From assembly GCA_949987705.1 (NCBI GenBank), contig OX465281.1, positions 31,914,942 through 31,978,941 on the forward strand: 64,000 nt of DNA, in the 5' to 3' direction. Source of the stretch: Thereva unica (taxonomy: Eukaryota; Arthropoda; Insecta; Diptera; Therevidae). Position 1 is the first letter of the stretch; each line of letters begins with the position of its first letter. The position numbers were made by a program, and so were the translations under genes. The notes below the pieces were generated by a model. That model made no database searches, was not told the origin of the DNA, and saw only the letters and a program-made list of their open reading frames with translations. Positions 33,601 to 45,654 of this stretch are shown here, in pieces.

Positions 33601-33904
33601 GTCCTCATATTTTTCGCAGAAAACAACGATGATCTGCGTTTGCGTTAATATGATCGTCAGTGCGTCAGACAAATGATAGAAGTGAGGAGAAAACCCACAC
33701 TCCCTTCGACTCCGTTTTTATAAAACTGGTTTATGTAAGGACGTAATAAGCAAAATGATGGATTGTCTAATTAACATTAGTTATGCGCGAATGAGGAAAG
33801 GCAAGGCGGGGTCTACAAGAAGCAGTGTGGCTAGCCTCATAGGAGCACTAGCTAAACTTCCATTCAAACGCTGAATCTGAATCATACAATAGATAATGTT
33901 CATG
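33601..33904. other. Unassigned sequence
   Basis: Nothing recognisable. Confidence 0.3.
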
Positions 33905-34065
33905 AAAGTTCATTTCAATCCGCATAAGTCGCTTCACCGGCTGGTATGTTCAGTTCGTGCTTCAAATTTTTGTTGCTTTTTCGCCAGAAGTTAGAAATGC
34001 AAAAGCTCATTGAAATGACTTCCATTATTCCAGTTGTCTATTTTCTTTTGATCAAGCTTTTACTT
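33905..34065 (+). repeat. Dispersed repeat, copy 2 (pair with 24985-25160)
   Basis: Same ordered words as the copy near 25 kb, with CAGTTCGTGCTTCAAATTTTT and GAAATGCAAAAGCTCA. Moderately diverged. Confidence 0.6.
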
Positions 34066-34737
34066 TCGATCTCAATTTCATGTTCTGTTGATTTTTCCTG
34101 AGTTCAATATGTTAAAAAGTATGGGAATTGAGGCTCAAATTGAAGTTCAGTACACCAACTTGTTCGACCGGCAAAGCCGGGGTATAAGACGGCTTTCCGA
34201 GGACTTTTATATTGGTGAGGGGCAGGAACTCGACCCGACACACTCCGAAAATGATAAGCGGTGAGCATATAGGCGGTTGAATGGAAAAGCAGGCGGGCCA
34301 TATAGCTGGAAATACTCTCACGGCTGAGTGTCGTATTGGCGGAAGTTTTTCAGTGTTACGTCAAATATTTGCTCACCTACTGGGGAAAAAGAAGCACTAA
34401 GAAAGATGTTGTATTTGTTTGTGCCATATTAGCTAAGAAAGTTTCACTGAACGAAGATTATACCCATCAAGCCCCAATTTTGAGCGCAGGCCACAGTACG
34501 GATAGTGATAGATAGCGGATAGTGATAGATAGCGAATAGTTTCATAATCTTTCAGCTAGACCACATATAGTACTCCTGCAAGATACGAGGATGGCGAGAA
34601 ACGTGGCAGATTATAACTGAAAAATGGTGGCAAACATGCGATTTTGGTTCAATTGTAATCCTTCCTTAATGCTGGCCATAACAGTGATCCATAGGTAAGG
34701 GTGGGACAAAGAATGACAGTATACCTCCATAACACAA

Positions 34738-34800
34738 TTCATTCTGCTCTCTCTCTGTCTGGTCTCTCTGTTTGGTCTGTCTGTCTGGTCTGTCTAGTTA
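34738..34800 (+). repeat. CT/CTGT-rich microsatellite
   Basis: CTCTCTCTCTGTCTGGTCTC and GTCTGTCTGTCTGGTCTGTC follow one another. Confidence 0.8.
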
Positions 34801-35193
34801 AGTTTGAGATGTGTATGTTTTATGTGAAAAAATATTATAAAAAATTACATGGCTTAGCTTCAAAATCGAATTTGTTTGCGAAGTACACCAAACCGCAAAC
34901 ATTCCCAAGACACAAACCGAAGCTTCAGCTCAAGACACAAATGAAAAGATCGATTGCGCAATATGTGGCACTCGACCATCATAGCTATACTACTAAGCAT
35001 GGCTCGATGGACGGGGAGAAGTACAACTTTATGATGATAATATGATAGATCAAATTTATACTGCATTGGCAATCACTATGGAGAGCCGAATTAAAATGTT
35101 TAGAGAAGAGGAATAAAGGAGAGGCTTAATGGCTCAAATAAGCTTTTTCCCTCGATTCTTAAGGTAGGTATGCACCAAGGCAAACGAACATTT

Positions 35194-35442
35194 CGTGGGT
35201 TAAGAACTAGAGAAGCGTAAGGGCAAAATGACAACTCCTCAGGGGAGCCGAAAAACAATTCAAATTTACCTACCGTTATAAACAAATATCTTTTGTTTTT
35301 ATACGTTTTTGTTGTACTAAGCAATCTACACACTACAGCGTTCCAGTTTTTTGGCACATCAAAATAAAAGGGGATTAAAAAAGCGAATGGCGAAAAAATT
35401 TTTTTTTTGTATTTTTGCCCTTACGCTAGTTCTTAACCCACG
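35194..35442. mobile_element. MITE-like element (249 bp)
   Basis: Left end CGTGGGTTAAGAACTAG then GCGTAAGGGCAAAA after a 4-base insertion; right end is the inverse, TTTTGCCCTTACGCTAGTTC with CTTAACCCACG. ATTT occurs directly outside both ends (35190-35193, 35443-35446) and may be the target duplication. Confidence 0.65.
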
Positions 35443-35659
35443 ATTTGCGATGTGCACTTTGTTGATGACGTCTTTATGAATTTCCAGTCCGGTCGTTGTT
35501 CATCATTCTACGATTGGATCGTACCATGTACTATGTGAAAACGAATCCATGCGAATTTTATAAATTTGAAATATTCATTTGATCATTATTACTGAGTTGA
35601 AGGGAAGTGTGCCCTTCCTAACTGGCCGAGCTCCTTGTATAGTTTGGTATAGCTCGAGT

Positions 35660-36040
35660 GTTCGGCACAAGTTTTATGATAGATGATCGTTTTTGTAGCC
35701 TGGCTTAATTAAGAATAAGTTCTATGTCCTTATTGATAGAGCTAAACACGCAGAGTACGAGTCAATAGCTAAGCTGTCAAGTGGGTTGGAGACAAAGAGT
35801 ATAGGTTAAAGAATTGACCCCTGGGAGACACCGCCAGGTATGTTGTAGGGGTTTAGATTCTACGCCATCTACGCCATTTCGATTCACCTTTTTTCAGTCT
35901 TGGCTGAAAGTGAGCTAGTGTTCGGAAGTCTGTAAAAACTTAGGAGAAGTACGGCAAGGTAAAAAGTTTGTGCAGAGAGAGGGCTATACATAATATCAAA
36001 ACCAGTGGATTTCTTAAGATCAAACTTTTTGAGACTGGCT
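35660..36040 (-). pseudogene. Jockey-type LINE reverse transcriptase fragment
   Basis: On the minus strand LKKFDLKKSTGFDI (about 36025-35990) is like the KxAPGxDxI block, and NIPGGVSQGSIL (about 35850-35815) is like the GVPQGSVLGP block of LINE reverse transcriptases. Only about 150 bp separate them where the intact gene has several hundred, so part of the palm including the first Asp is deleted. No YADD follows. Confidence 0.5.
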
Positions 36041-38920
36041 GCTGATTGGGTGTGGTTTTCAAATGGTTCCTCTTATTTTATAATCAATATTTCCATCTAA
36101 AATTATCCGAAAGAGGTACTTCTTATCATTTCTATTTTTGAAGTCTTTCTTGGGCTCAATTTTAACATATTACATTACGTCAATCATTAAATCTGGGGTT
36201 GTTTACCAGAAATCTATTTTGGTTTTAGTAAAAAAGAAAAAACAAAGGATTTCGTAGAAATCACCATTACTGCGGAGGAGTCCTGAGTTTTGTAAGACCC
36301 TTAAAAAATTTATTTGCTTTTCGTTGAAGATTCGTTTTTTCACTTGTTAAAACATTATCAATCTGTAACTCTATATCAGGTTATCAAAAAAACTGGTTGC
36401 GAACTTCACGTTATCATAAAGTGGTTGAAGCTTGATATGTTAAAATTAAAAAAAAAAAAAGGATTTCAAGTATAATTGAGAGATGAATGCAGAGGCTTGT
36501 CAGAAGCTTCAACTTTATAGGGTCTCTAGAGTAAGATGGACAAAGATGGGTTTTACCAAAACAAATTAAAAAATTTCAAGGTGGTTGAGTCTTAAGCCCA
36601 GCACATAAAGAAAACATAAAAGATTCCTTAAGATTCAGCAATAATTTTGCATGCCATTAACTTTGCAATATGAACTTCCTGCTGCGGTCGCTAAAGCGGG
36701 TTTTATTAGCGCCCACAGATTATAATTCCTGCCGTGTCTTAATAATACTAAAAATATAAATTAAAATGTTAACACGATCTAGAATTGCGCTGCAAACAGG
36801 CTGTGAATATTTGCTGTATAGTTCTGAAATAGGCAAAGTTTTATTACAAATAAAAATACAAGAAAAAAAAACAGAGAGGAGATGAAAAAGATCTTTTACA
36901 ACAACAGGTTTGACCACTGCCGCGGCGGCGATACCAGGCGGTCGTTACTTGTGCAGCCCCTGCAACATGGCAAAGGAGTACCTTGTCGAAGCACTCCGAT
37001 AATGGGTAAACTTGGTTCCGAGATTCTGCAAGAGTCAACAACTGCATGAACTTGAGGAAGGCAGCGGCCAGCACATGTCCGGCGCCCCATTCCTTAGCCC
37101 GTAACCAACCTGCCAGACCGGTTAATTATATTTCAATACCTGATCGATACCCAGTTATCATCAGGTAAGTAAGTGTACCTACACACATTCCCTCGTAGTT
37201 GAATTCTTGGTCGTGCAAAACTCGATTTAGAATTTTTTTTTTTTTTTTGTTAAGTTGTTTAATTTTTTTTTTTTTTTTTTTTTTTTTGTACTGGACCATC
37301 CATAACCGCCTCGACTTGGCCATATTACCTAGGCACCGGTGGGATATACCTGTGGGCGCTTTTTTACTCTCTTCTTACTGCTGTGCAACAACGTTAAGGT
37401 CGCGAATCTGATTAGGCATCGGATCAGGCTCTGCCTTACGCCCATATTGTCTGCCTACGGAGCTGGAGGAGAGATGCAGCGCCCAGCACCTAGGTGCGCC
37501 TAGGATACCTTCAAGACCTTTTTGCTGATGGTGTATAAATCGTGAGCAGATGTCACTGCGGAATGTTCCTGCAATAACTGGAATACTGCAGGGCACTGAT
37601 AGCTCGATAATCGCGGAATGCGGGAATTTTAATGCACGACACCTCATCGCTCCACGGTGGTGGTGTGTGGCTGGCCGGCAGCAGCAGCAGCAACGCAGAG
37701 GATAGGGCCGTTCTCGTCTCTCTTTATTTTCGCTGAAATCGAGATTGAATACGTGAACGCCATAAGAAAGCCTTCCCGGGATGCCTCGCATTTATCCTTT
37801 TTTATATTCTCAATTATTCCCGATCCGTTTTTATGCCCCCCGTCCAATAAGGACAAGAGTGATTGAGAGGAACTAAAAAAAAATTGCAAAAAATGGATGG
37901 TCCCGATCCTTGCTTCCATAATGAATGAAACTCGTTCGAATTTTATCGGGTTTTTTGCCTCTTGTTAAAGTTATTAAATTTTTATGTAAAAAGGGATGTG
38001 ATAATTGAAAAAGGACCGATTCCGCTACATTGGGCCTCAGCACACACACGTTCGCACACCAGAACTCAGCCTCACAGTATTCATGACAAGGTCATATCTA
38101 TTTCGGGTGGAACCCCTAACCAACACGAGGGATTTTACGATATCCCGGCTTATCCAGTTCTAGATTTAGGACTTTTAGGACTTGCGGATAAAATTGTACA
38201 AATGTTGAGGGATAGTCCTGATTTGGTGGCAGGCAATGCGAACGAATTCTGTAATTAGATTTTGTCATTTTGTTTGTCTTTAATGGACGACGGTTCGGCT
38301 AAAAAAGAGCTGAGGAGAGAGCAGACCGCCTTTAGATTCCCCATCGATGGACGGGGCGGCGGCGGCGGCAACGTCTTATTTATGTTTTATGTTAAATTGG
38401 GGAGTTAAGGAGTGAATGGAGGGTTGAAAATTGCTTTATTGAATAAATGATGTGGAGGGATGGAAAACGGATTAGTGAATTAGAGGTCTTTGGAAGAGTC
38501 GTCCTTGTTGCTTGCCTCCTTTTCTTAAGATTCTGTTTCGGTTGGATTGTTGCGTTTTTTCTGAGGATTTATTTTTTGTGTGATTGAATTTAGGAACTGA
38601 TATGAACCATGCCTTCGTCATTGGCAAATGGATTTCTATTTATGGAATTTTTGTTCCTTGTTTCGAATTTGGCATTTCTTTGTCATTTATTGACATTTAT
38701 TCATAGTTTTACCAAAAGGTATGAATATATCTACAGGCTTCTTTTAAAAATAAAAATAGATCAGCTTGTATCGTTGAAATAATCAAACAGATAGAAGAAT
38801 CTTTTTGCTTTAGAAAGATCATAACAAAAATATTATCCAACCAAGTTTATTAAATACTATTTCTTGAACTATTAACAAAATACCAGTAATACCAACAGTA
38901 TTAGTAGTATACCAGCCAGC
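36041..38920. other. Non-coding stretch with long T-runs
   Basis: No recognisable gene. It includes T-runs at about 37232-37247 and 37266-37287, CAG-type repeats near 37680-37695 and GGCGGCGGCGGC near 38357-38368. Short open frames on both strands lack known motifs. Confidence 0.35.
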
Positions 38921-38924
38921 CGAC

Positions 38925-39190
38925 CGTGGTATACTAGGGATTGCGACGCCCGACTACCATACCAGAGGTCTGTGGTTCGAATCCACTCCGCGACATGGTC
39001 TTCGTCTTGTGATTTTTCCGACTTAGATAACTTTCCTTATTTCTTGTCTTTTCGCGCAACCGCTTCTATTACATGGGAGCCGGTGGACCAGCGTGTTGAC
39101 GCCTGTCAGTTCTTTCATTCTTCTCTCTACTATCTTCCTGACTAGAATTTGGTGTCCAGCATTGCACTCCATTATAGAACTTTACCTCTA
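38925..39190 (+). repeat. tRNA-derived SINE, copy 1
   Basis: The head resembles a tRNA, with the B box GGTTCGAATCC at 38974-38984 followed by CACTCCGCGACA. The tail shares ACTAGA...CATTGCACTCCATTATA with two other copies. Pol III would transcribe it from the internal boxes and a LINE would mobilise it. Confidence 0.65.
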
Positions 39191-39269
39191 GTAGTATTTC
39201 ACATTAACTCCGCCGTCGTCTGGTCCCAAGTCCATGGTGTAAAAGGAGGGGGTGGTCGACCTGCTGAAT

Positions 39270-40010
39270 TGACCAAAATCGAAAAACAGAAGAAACTAGG
39301 CAAGAAACCGCCTGGATATACGAACTAACCATTTACGAAATAATGCTTCTGCATCCGGCAGCGCTGCAGCCCAGGAACTGCTGCATGTCTCTGAGTGAGA
39401 CTGCCACTCAGTTTGATATAACAAAATGTTGGGTTTCTAGACACAGTGGGATTAGGGGAAACTGTAGGGCAGATCAGCTTGATAGACATGAAACCGAAAT
39501 GGAAAGCACAGCCCACTTAACCCGGATGGGAATGCCCTTAGCCACCTATAAACTAGCTGTGAGGAAAATCAGCTTAGCTCGAACTGAGTTGAGATGGACC
39601 GCAGCAGCGGTGTGCCGCACTTTAATGCAATGTGGCCAACTTTAGACGCAAAACGTTCAAAATCTCTTGTTCAGTTGAACAAAAACGAAATAAGCCATGT
39701 AGTGAAGGTGCTGACCGATCATTGTCCTTTTAGCCCGCACGCCGAAAGATTGGGACTTCCCCACAACGACTTATGAAGAAGTTCTTGTAATGAGGATGAG
39801 GAAGAAACTGCTACAAAACTATTCTCTTTATATGTCCCGCTCTCGCAAGGAAAAGAGGGACCTTCCTTGGCTCACCCTTCCTTGATAGATTGAGCGAGCT
39901 GAAAAAAATGATGGTGTTCTTAGCCTTTGTCGCTTTATCAAAAGCTCAAAATAGCCTGAACTTTGTCCCAACACTAGAATGGAATCACAAGGGGACCAAT
40001 GGCGCACCTG
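39270..40010 (+). pseudogene. LINE RNase H and zinc-knuckle C-terminus
   Basis: The frame from about 39418 reads ITKCWVSRHSGIRGNCRADQ, matching WVPGHSGIxGNExAD of the RNase H of I/R1-type LINEs; then MGMPLATYKLAV and RWTAAAVCRTL, and after a frame change VVKVLTDHCPFSPHAERLGL (about 39700), the vLTGHC..rHaxxxGL block. A degraded CxxC knuckle and a LDRLSELKKMM-like end follow. It is the 3' end of a 5'-truncated LINE copy. The GNE Glu is replaced by Cys. Confidence 0.72.
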
Positions 40011-40059
40011 AACTAACTAGGGACGCTGGTGAGAAATGAGTTACTGGTCGAACACCCAA

Positions 40060-40940
40060 ATTAAAATGGAAATTCAACTCGCCGCGTAAAATGTACGAAC
40101 AGGACATCATGCCGGCCAAAAGGAAATCATAGCAATGAAATTATCGAAATGCAAAATATGCTCTCGGAACTACGATTTACCGGATCCGGGAAATTGACGA
40201 TAGCCCCTTCGACGAAACGATGATACTTCACTATTTCGTTGGTGAGAGACGAGAGGCCGGAGTCGGCTTTATGGCGTTCCAACCGATTTCCGAGCATTTG
40301 GCGGTTATAACCATCGGTGGAACTATCAATACCCATATCGTATCTGTTTATACGCCAACAGAGGCTAGCCCGGAGGAAATCAAGGACGAATTTTACGATC
40401 AGCTTCAGCAGACGCTGGATACGATACCTAGAACCGATTTAATCATACTCACAGGGGACTTCAATGCGCATTCAAGTTGTAGATCGAACCGGCTGGGAAG
40501 GAACGATGGGAAAATTCGGACACGGAGTAATTAACGACAACAGTTTACGCTTCCTTTCATTCGCAGCGTTAAACAATTTGATCGTTGGCAACAGCATCTT
40601 CCGCCATCCTCTTAAATACCAGTTCACCTGACGACATCCATCCGGCAAAGACTCGACGATGTTAGAGTACGTTTACACTATCGCAAGATTCCGATCAAAT
40701 ACGTATAGGTACGTGCAATGCGTGGGCCCGATTACAGATCGGACCATTAGGTATCTTGTTCGAGCAAAATTACAAATGCGATTACAAAGAGTGAAGAAAA
40801 TGGCGCCACCACCAGCCAAGAAGAATTGGGCGTACCTCGAGAGTTTGAAATGGCATTATCCAACAAATTCGCGGCACTCGATATACGGGGGGAGGGGGCG
40901 AACGGCTAACAAAGACCTCGGAAGATGGTGACACCCGATT
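40060..40940 (+). pseudogene. RTE-like LINE endonuclease domain
   Basis: NVRTGHHAGQ-like codons start near 40091. A 104-residue frame (40220-40534) contains GERREAGVGFM, SEHLAVITIGGTINTHIVSV, YTPTEASPEEIKDEFYDQL and TDLIILTGDFNAHSSC, then in shifted frames NGLRLLSFAALNNLIVGN-like and HPLKYQFT, and a DSTMLEYVY end. This is the AP-endonuclease of the RTE-type LINEs often annotated in insects as craniofacial development protein 2-like. GDFNAH is intact. The SDH region near 40760 is altered to a non-canonical form. It would nick target DNA to prime reverse transcription. Confidence 0.82.
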
Positions 40941-41289
40941 GGTCACCTCCCTTAAAACCTGAGAAGATTAACTGCAGACAAACACCTAGCAGACCTGTTA
41001 GTAAGTCCTAATCCCACCTCTCCGCGGTGCCCCTTGTGGTACTTCTCCGTAATTAGCTAACGGGAGACGGGCGAATGGCGAAATCTCTGCACCACAATAC
41101 AGAGTTTGAAGTCGGTTGGGCTGAGGGTTAGCAACCCGCTCCCATAAAAAACACCATTGCTACGGATCGGCAAAACAATGCCTCGGATTTTTTGTCCGCC
41201 CTATGTCCCATGAGGGATTAAAGGAGCATAAAGAAAAGAAAGTAATACCGGATCGATGTAGAAGAAATGCAATTTTCGGAGTCCACTGG

Positions 41290-41560
41290 GGGGTGTGCAA
41301 CTGAGCTGTGTCCACCCATTCCTAAACAGACTATGGATCTTGAATCTCTGTTTGGTTCTCGTCGATCAGCGGAAACGAATGAAACACGTCGATTTCGAGC
41401 AATACCGAAGACTGAATAAAGAAGTTCGACAGAAAATGAAGTCGGAACGAGAAGCGTAATGGAGTAACGTTACGTCCGACATGGAAGAAGCGGCGTCGAG
41501 GCACCAGTACCGAACGCTGTTCCAGAAAATTCGGCGATCACGTTCTGGCCCCGTTAACAA
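41290..41560 (+). pseudogene. RTE-like LINE, endonuclease-RT linker
   Basis: DQRKRMKHVDFEQYRRLNKE, REA and DMEEAASRHQYRTLFQKIRR continue the protein begun at 40060 after a 350-bp unrelated gap (about 40940-41290). The continuity suggests an insertion inside the LINE. Confidence 0.72.
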
Positions 41561-41574
41561 GAAAATGATTGCAA

Positions 41575-41840
41575 TTCACTTAAACTTAGTGAATTTTGGG
41601 CATGGACCTCAGACCCCTTTTTGGACTTGCTATCCGAAGGTGTTGGTACCGCATCCAAAGACTGATTGGGGAGATCCCAATTGACCTTCAGGATGGAGTT
41701 TGCCGTCGAAATATCTTCAAGGAAAAAGTGAAGAAACGGAAACGTTCTGTAGAAATTCGATCTTCGGTAATTCAACAACCCAAGGGTCTATCGAGAGACC
41801 ACCAACAGTTCATTGTTCTGGCACCTTGTTCTGAATAACC
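41575..41840 (+). pseudogene. R1-like LINE fragment, RT-RNase H linker
   Basis: Nucleotide words such as CTTCAGGATGGAGTT, GTGAAGAAACGGAAACG and GACCACCAACAGTTCATTG parallel 26960-27110 of the plus-strand R1-like copy (CTTCAGGAAGGACTT, GTGGAGAAACGGAGATG, CCACTAACAGTTCATTG). It directly follows the RTE-like LINE. Confidence 0.55.
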
Positions 41841-42309
41841 GCAGGGGTGCCTAAAGGATGCATGAGAAGGAGGACGCGATAAGCCCTGTGTGTGAGCTCT
41901 TGGTTTCTGCAAGAGTTCGGAAATACTGACCGTGAAAAGATGTTCCACAGTCAAATTGTTGTTTTTGTAAACGAATTTCTAGACCAAAGTCTGAAGCTAA
42001 TAGGCACATATTACTATGGAAACGGAAGCACTAGTCTTGTTTTGCAGAAAAACCAGCCGTCGAGGCAGAAGGTTATTTATTTCGGTGAAACTGTCACTGT
42101 AGTAAAAGAAATAACAGAGCTGATATAAGGTGGCTAAAGGAATCAATGAAAGAGCAAATGGTCTCATAGCCAATGAGTTTGAGAATGTTACTTTGCCCCT
42201 TGTCCAGTTACATTAAGACGGTTCGTAGATAAATGAGTTAAAATCAAGGCAGGAACGATAGTAGAACTTGTAGATTTTGAAGGAAGAACTTCTTGCATCT
42301 TCTAAGAAA

Positions 42310-42560
42310 TCGAGTCTGTCATTGAATTTCGACATCCATTTTTTGTGTTAGGAAGGAAGAGCCTAAGTGTCTAAATCTATGTATCGCGATCACTTCGCTG
42401 GTATATGGTAACTGGTCCGCTGTTTCAGGAGCATTAAACAGAAGGATCAGCCCTAACTTGTTAACAGAGAAATGGCCAGGTGCAAGATTTAGAGTGCTGA
42501 TATCTCTTAATAAAGATACGTTCTTTCTTAGCGACGTTAGCGATGTCAATGATTCTTTTC
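42310..42560 (-). pseudogene. LINE reverse transcriptase C-terminal fragment
   Basis: The minus frame NLAPGHFSVNKLGLILLFNA and VIAIHRFRHLGSSFLTQKMD resembles the GLxVNxxKT...YLGS block following YADD in RTE/jockey-type LINEs. Short and isolated. Confidence 0.4.
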
Positions 42561-42599
42561 AACTAGTGCAGTTCTCCTATAGGTTGACCTCGATCTATC

Positions 42600-44190
42600 T
42601 GGCATAATCAAGTCTTAGTGAAACACCATTGTTTTACCCAATTCAAACACATATTTTTCGCTATTAGGCAACAATAACAATTCTGAACTTTATTATGAAG
42701 AATCACATTCAACTCTAACAATCAAATCAAGTTCTAAACTACAAACAGCACGACCTTTTCACCAAACTAAGGCCACCGCAGCAAGAATGATCCCGGATTT
42801 CAAATGTTACATTGTAACACGTTATTCTTACGAAGTGACCCGGCCAACTTTTGTTCAAATCGATAAAAATCAATCGTTAATATTTCGCTTAAATAATCTT
42901 TAATTAAAAATTCAAATTCCATGATAAATGGTGGAGCTTCACCTGAACTTTACCATTTCTCTCTAGCGAAATGCTAAAGTTCGCCCCCCAACAAAGCCGA
43001 CTTCAATTCAATTCGTTCGAGCAGAGGCAACCCAGCCAGCGACACACAATACAAAACCCACTCTCTGGTAGTGGTAGCAATTACTACCTTTAATAACTTT
43101 GGCGACGCCCGTTGATAGTCATAGTCATAGTCGAAAATCAAAAGCCGGGCCTAGCAGCTTCTATTGCCATCTTCAAACTTTCCGCGCAGATTGTGATGAT
43201 TATATTTCAAGTTTCGCGAAGACTGGTTTCACTTTCAGCCCCGGCCAGGTGAGGCGAGCATCCCATGGCGGAGAGCATTGATCATAAGGTAATTTTTCAG
43301 CTGCTTGACGGCTCTCCACTATCGCGGATATTTCACAATAATTTATTGCAGGCGTCGCCTTTTTGCAGGACAAGTTTTCAATGATGAAGAAAAAAAATTC
43401 GTAATTAAGACGTTTTTGGTATTCGCCGAGCTTTTCTCTGTGGACAGGTGCTAATTGCTGAAAATGTCAACCTTTAGTGATAATATTTCTTGTTTTTATT
43501 TCACCTCGCAACGCCAGAAAACGCAAACAAAAACTGCGCGAATGCTGATGCAAGTCTTAAAAGCAAACAAAAATTGGGAAATTTTAAGTCACCACAAAAT
43601 TAAACATTCTTGGTGCATGAGTTGCACAAAAAACACTGCCGGTGAGCTTGCAGCAGGTGCATTGCAGTTTTGGCGATTATGTAAAACTCGTAAATCTCAG
43701 TGTTACGAAGAAACGTTGCTGTAATACGCGATGAAGTATTTTTTTGGTTTGTCATCCTATGATAATTGACACATTTTCATCATTAGAAACCGGTTTGTTA
43801 ATAATTTCTCGTAAAATAGAAAATGGCAAATCGAGTTGCAGAAAATTGGAATTATTGCGTTAATGCCGGTGTTTTTTGAGGAGTTCTTCAATATTTATTA
43901 ATTTGTGGTCAATTGACTGTACCGAACATACCGCCTTTCTCTTCATATTAGCAATTAAGCGAGACGAGAAATTAATTGGAAGTCTACTTTGTATCGGTTT
44001 TAATGGAAATGGGTTTGTCGATGGACTTTCAGTAAAAGTAGACTCCAGTCAGATCATGAAGACAGATCGTGAAAGCCAATATCAGGTGTTTGACTACATT
44101 TAACCGGGCAATATCTGTACCCACATAGAAATCGTCATACATCAAGAATGACCTGGCTCTCAATAAAATGCACAACAGAACCTTGTTCTG
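42600..44190. other. Unassigned, possibly single-copy
   Basis: No transposon protein or repeat pair recognised. Short imperfect GATAGTCATAGTCATAGTC (about 43111-43130) is the only simple repeat noted. Confidence 0.3.
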
Positions 44191-44200
44191 AATTTAATCA

Positions 44201-44590
44201 TGTTTGGGGGCCTCGGTAGCCTAGAGAGTAAGGCGTCTGGCTACCATCCAAAAGGTCCCGGGTTCGAGTCCCGGCACAGCTCCACGGTCCTTCGCCTTTT
44301 CCACTTTCCCACCTATTTAACTTTCCTTCTTTCTTCTTCCCTCTTTACATTCCAGATTCCTTCTGTCAAAGCCTTCCTTAGCCATTCCACGCTCCACCAA
44401 AAGCGCTCGGTTGGTTGATGAGATTCAACTCGCTTCAGGAGGCGAGTTGTTCCTAGATGCCCGTTGTCAGAGTCCCGTTAGTAATGGTTGGGAGCAGATG
44501 GAATAGAAAATAAATATCGCGGCTAGGTTGTGACTGTTCCTTCCTCCCCGACTAGATCTGCTATTCGACATTGCACTCTATGTATATGGA
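44201..44590 (+). repeat. tRNA-derived SINE, copy 2 (best preserved)
   Basis: The head GGGGGCCTCGGTAGCCTAGA gives a plausible A-box region; the T-arm CCGGG TTCGAGT CCCGG is perfect, with B box GGTTCGAGTCC at 44261-44271. An anticodon-arm-like CTGGCTACCATCCA sits between. The unrelated body carries a pyrimidine-rich tract, and the tail has GACTAGATC...CATTGCACTC near 44549-44578. Acceptor-stem pairing is poor, so it is not a functional tRNA. Confidence 0.75.
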
Positions 44591-44846
44591 AAACTTGGAT
44601 TCGTCGACAGTTAAAAGGAGCTTTCCCTGAGTCTCTAGTCTTTCACATAAAAAAAAATGTTGGGATTAAAATGAATCTTCATAATCACGTTATTTCTTTC
44701 TTTTTCTCTCATATAGTGTATAACAACCTCTGCGAGTCGGGCTCACAAAATTATCTATAGAATGGTTGACATGAAGTTTGGCATCAACGCTTCAATGTAT
44801 GGCTTGTTTTGAAAAGCCTACAGCTCTGCATGCAAACGAAATACTC

Positions 44847-45266
44847 TTAGGGCCGTTTTCACAATCTCCGGTTAAACTTTAACTGCAACAATAACCAGCA
44901 GTTAGTTAAAAATCCCGTTTCACAATCTCTAGTTAGAGTCAATCTGTCAGTTAATTTACAACTGGAAGTTAATTTAACCGGGCGAGTTTCTCCTGGTTAA
45001 CTAATTTAACTGAAAGTTTCACATTGGCGTTGATATTTTTGCACTTTACAAGTGTATTTTAATGAAAAGGAACACTTTTGACATTTGATGTACTGTAAAT
45101 ATATGAAAACTAGTACATTTTTACTTTAACTTCAAGTTTGTTAACTCATAGTTGGTGAAAATGAAATTTTTTTACTGACACTTTACGGTCACAGTTAAAT
45201 TAACTATCAGTTTAGAAACTGGAAGTTTACTGACAGTTGAACCGGAGATTGTGAAAACGGCCCTTA
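44847..45266. mobile_element. PIF/Harbinger-type MITE (414 bp)
   Basis: The element 44850-45263 starts GGGCCGTTTTCACAATCTCC and ends with the exact inverse; the perfect inverted match extends about 24 bp. TTA flanks both sides (44847-44849, 45264-45266). GGGCC ends with a 3-bp TTA duplication are the PIF/Harbinger signature. Internal GTTAA/TTAAC words are abundant. No coding capacity. Confidence 0.85.
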
Positions 45267-45654
45267 AGATGGTAATTTAGGACGCAGTGACCGTTAATCA
45301 AGCCAACCAGTGTCCTGAATTCTCTTCCGTTTATGTGAGACGTTTTAGGAAGAAGCTGCGCCTCTCATTATTCCAGGTTTGGAATACTACCATCATTTGG
45401 TACATCCCCAAAGTACGATTATCAAAGAGGTAGCAGCCCTAAAGACAAGTAACGTATCGAAAAAAAAAACGTAGGTGAGCCCTGTCTGGCCCGAAGCAAG
45501 TATAACTTGATTAAGAATACCCAGTTCTCAAAGGGCACCATTGACATCCGAAACTTGGTTAGATTCATCCTGCAGGACCTTGTCGCTTTTATTGTCACTT
45601 GGTTGTTACAGAAAATAAAAATTCTTTTGTTAGTGTAGACCCATCTTAAGTTCT

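Noticed and set aside
37375..37791. 138-residue minus frame as a host gene
   Set aside because: The CCCCC stretch comes from a CAG-type repeat and no domain is recognisable.
38095..38258. Open frame ending DLVAGNANEFCN with a fairly ordinary amino-acid mix, possibly an exon
   Set aside because: No family motif, no clear splice sites, and the frame is short.
44207..44282. A functional tRNA gene
   Set aside because: The T-arm is perfect, but acceptor-stem pairing is poor and the sequence continues into a body shared with other dispersed copies, so it is the SINE head.
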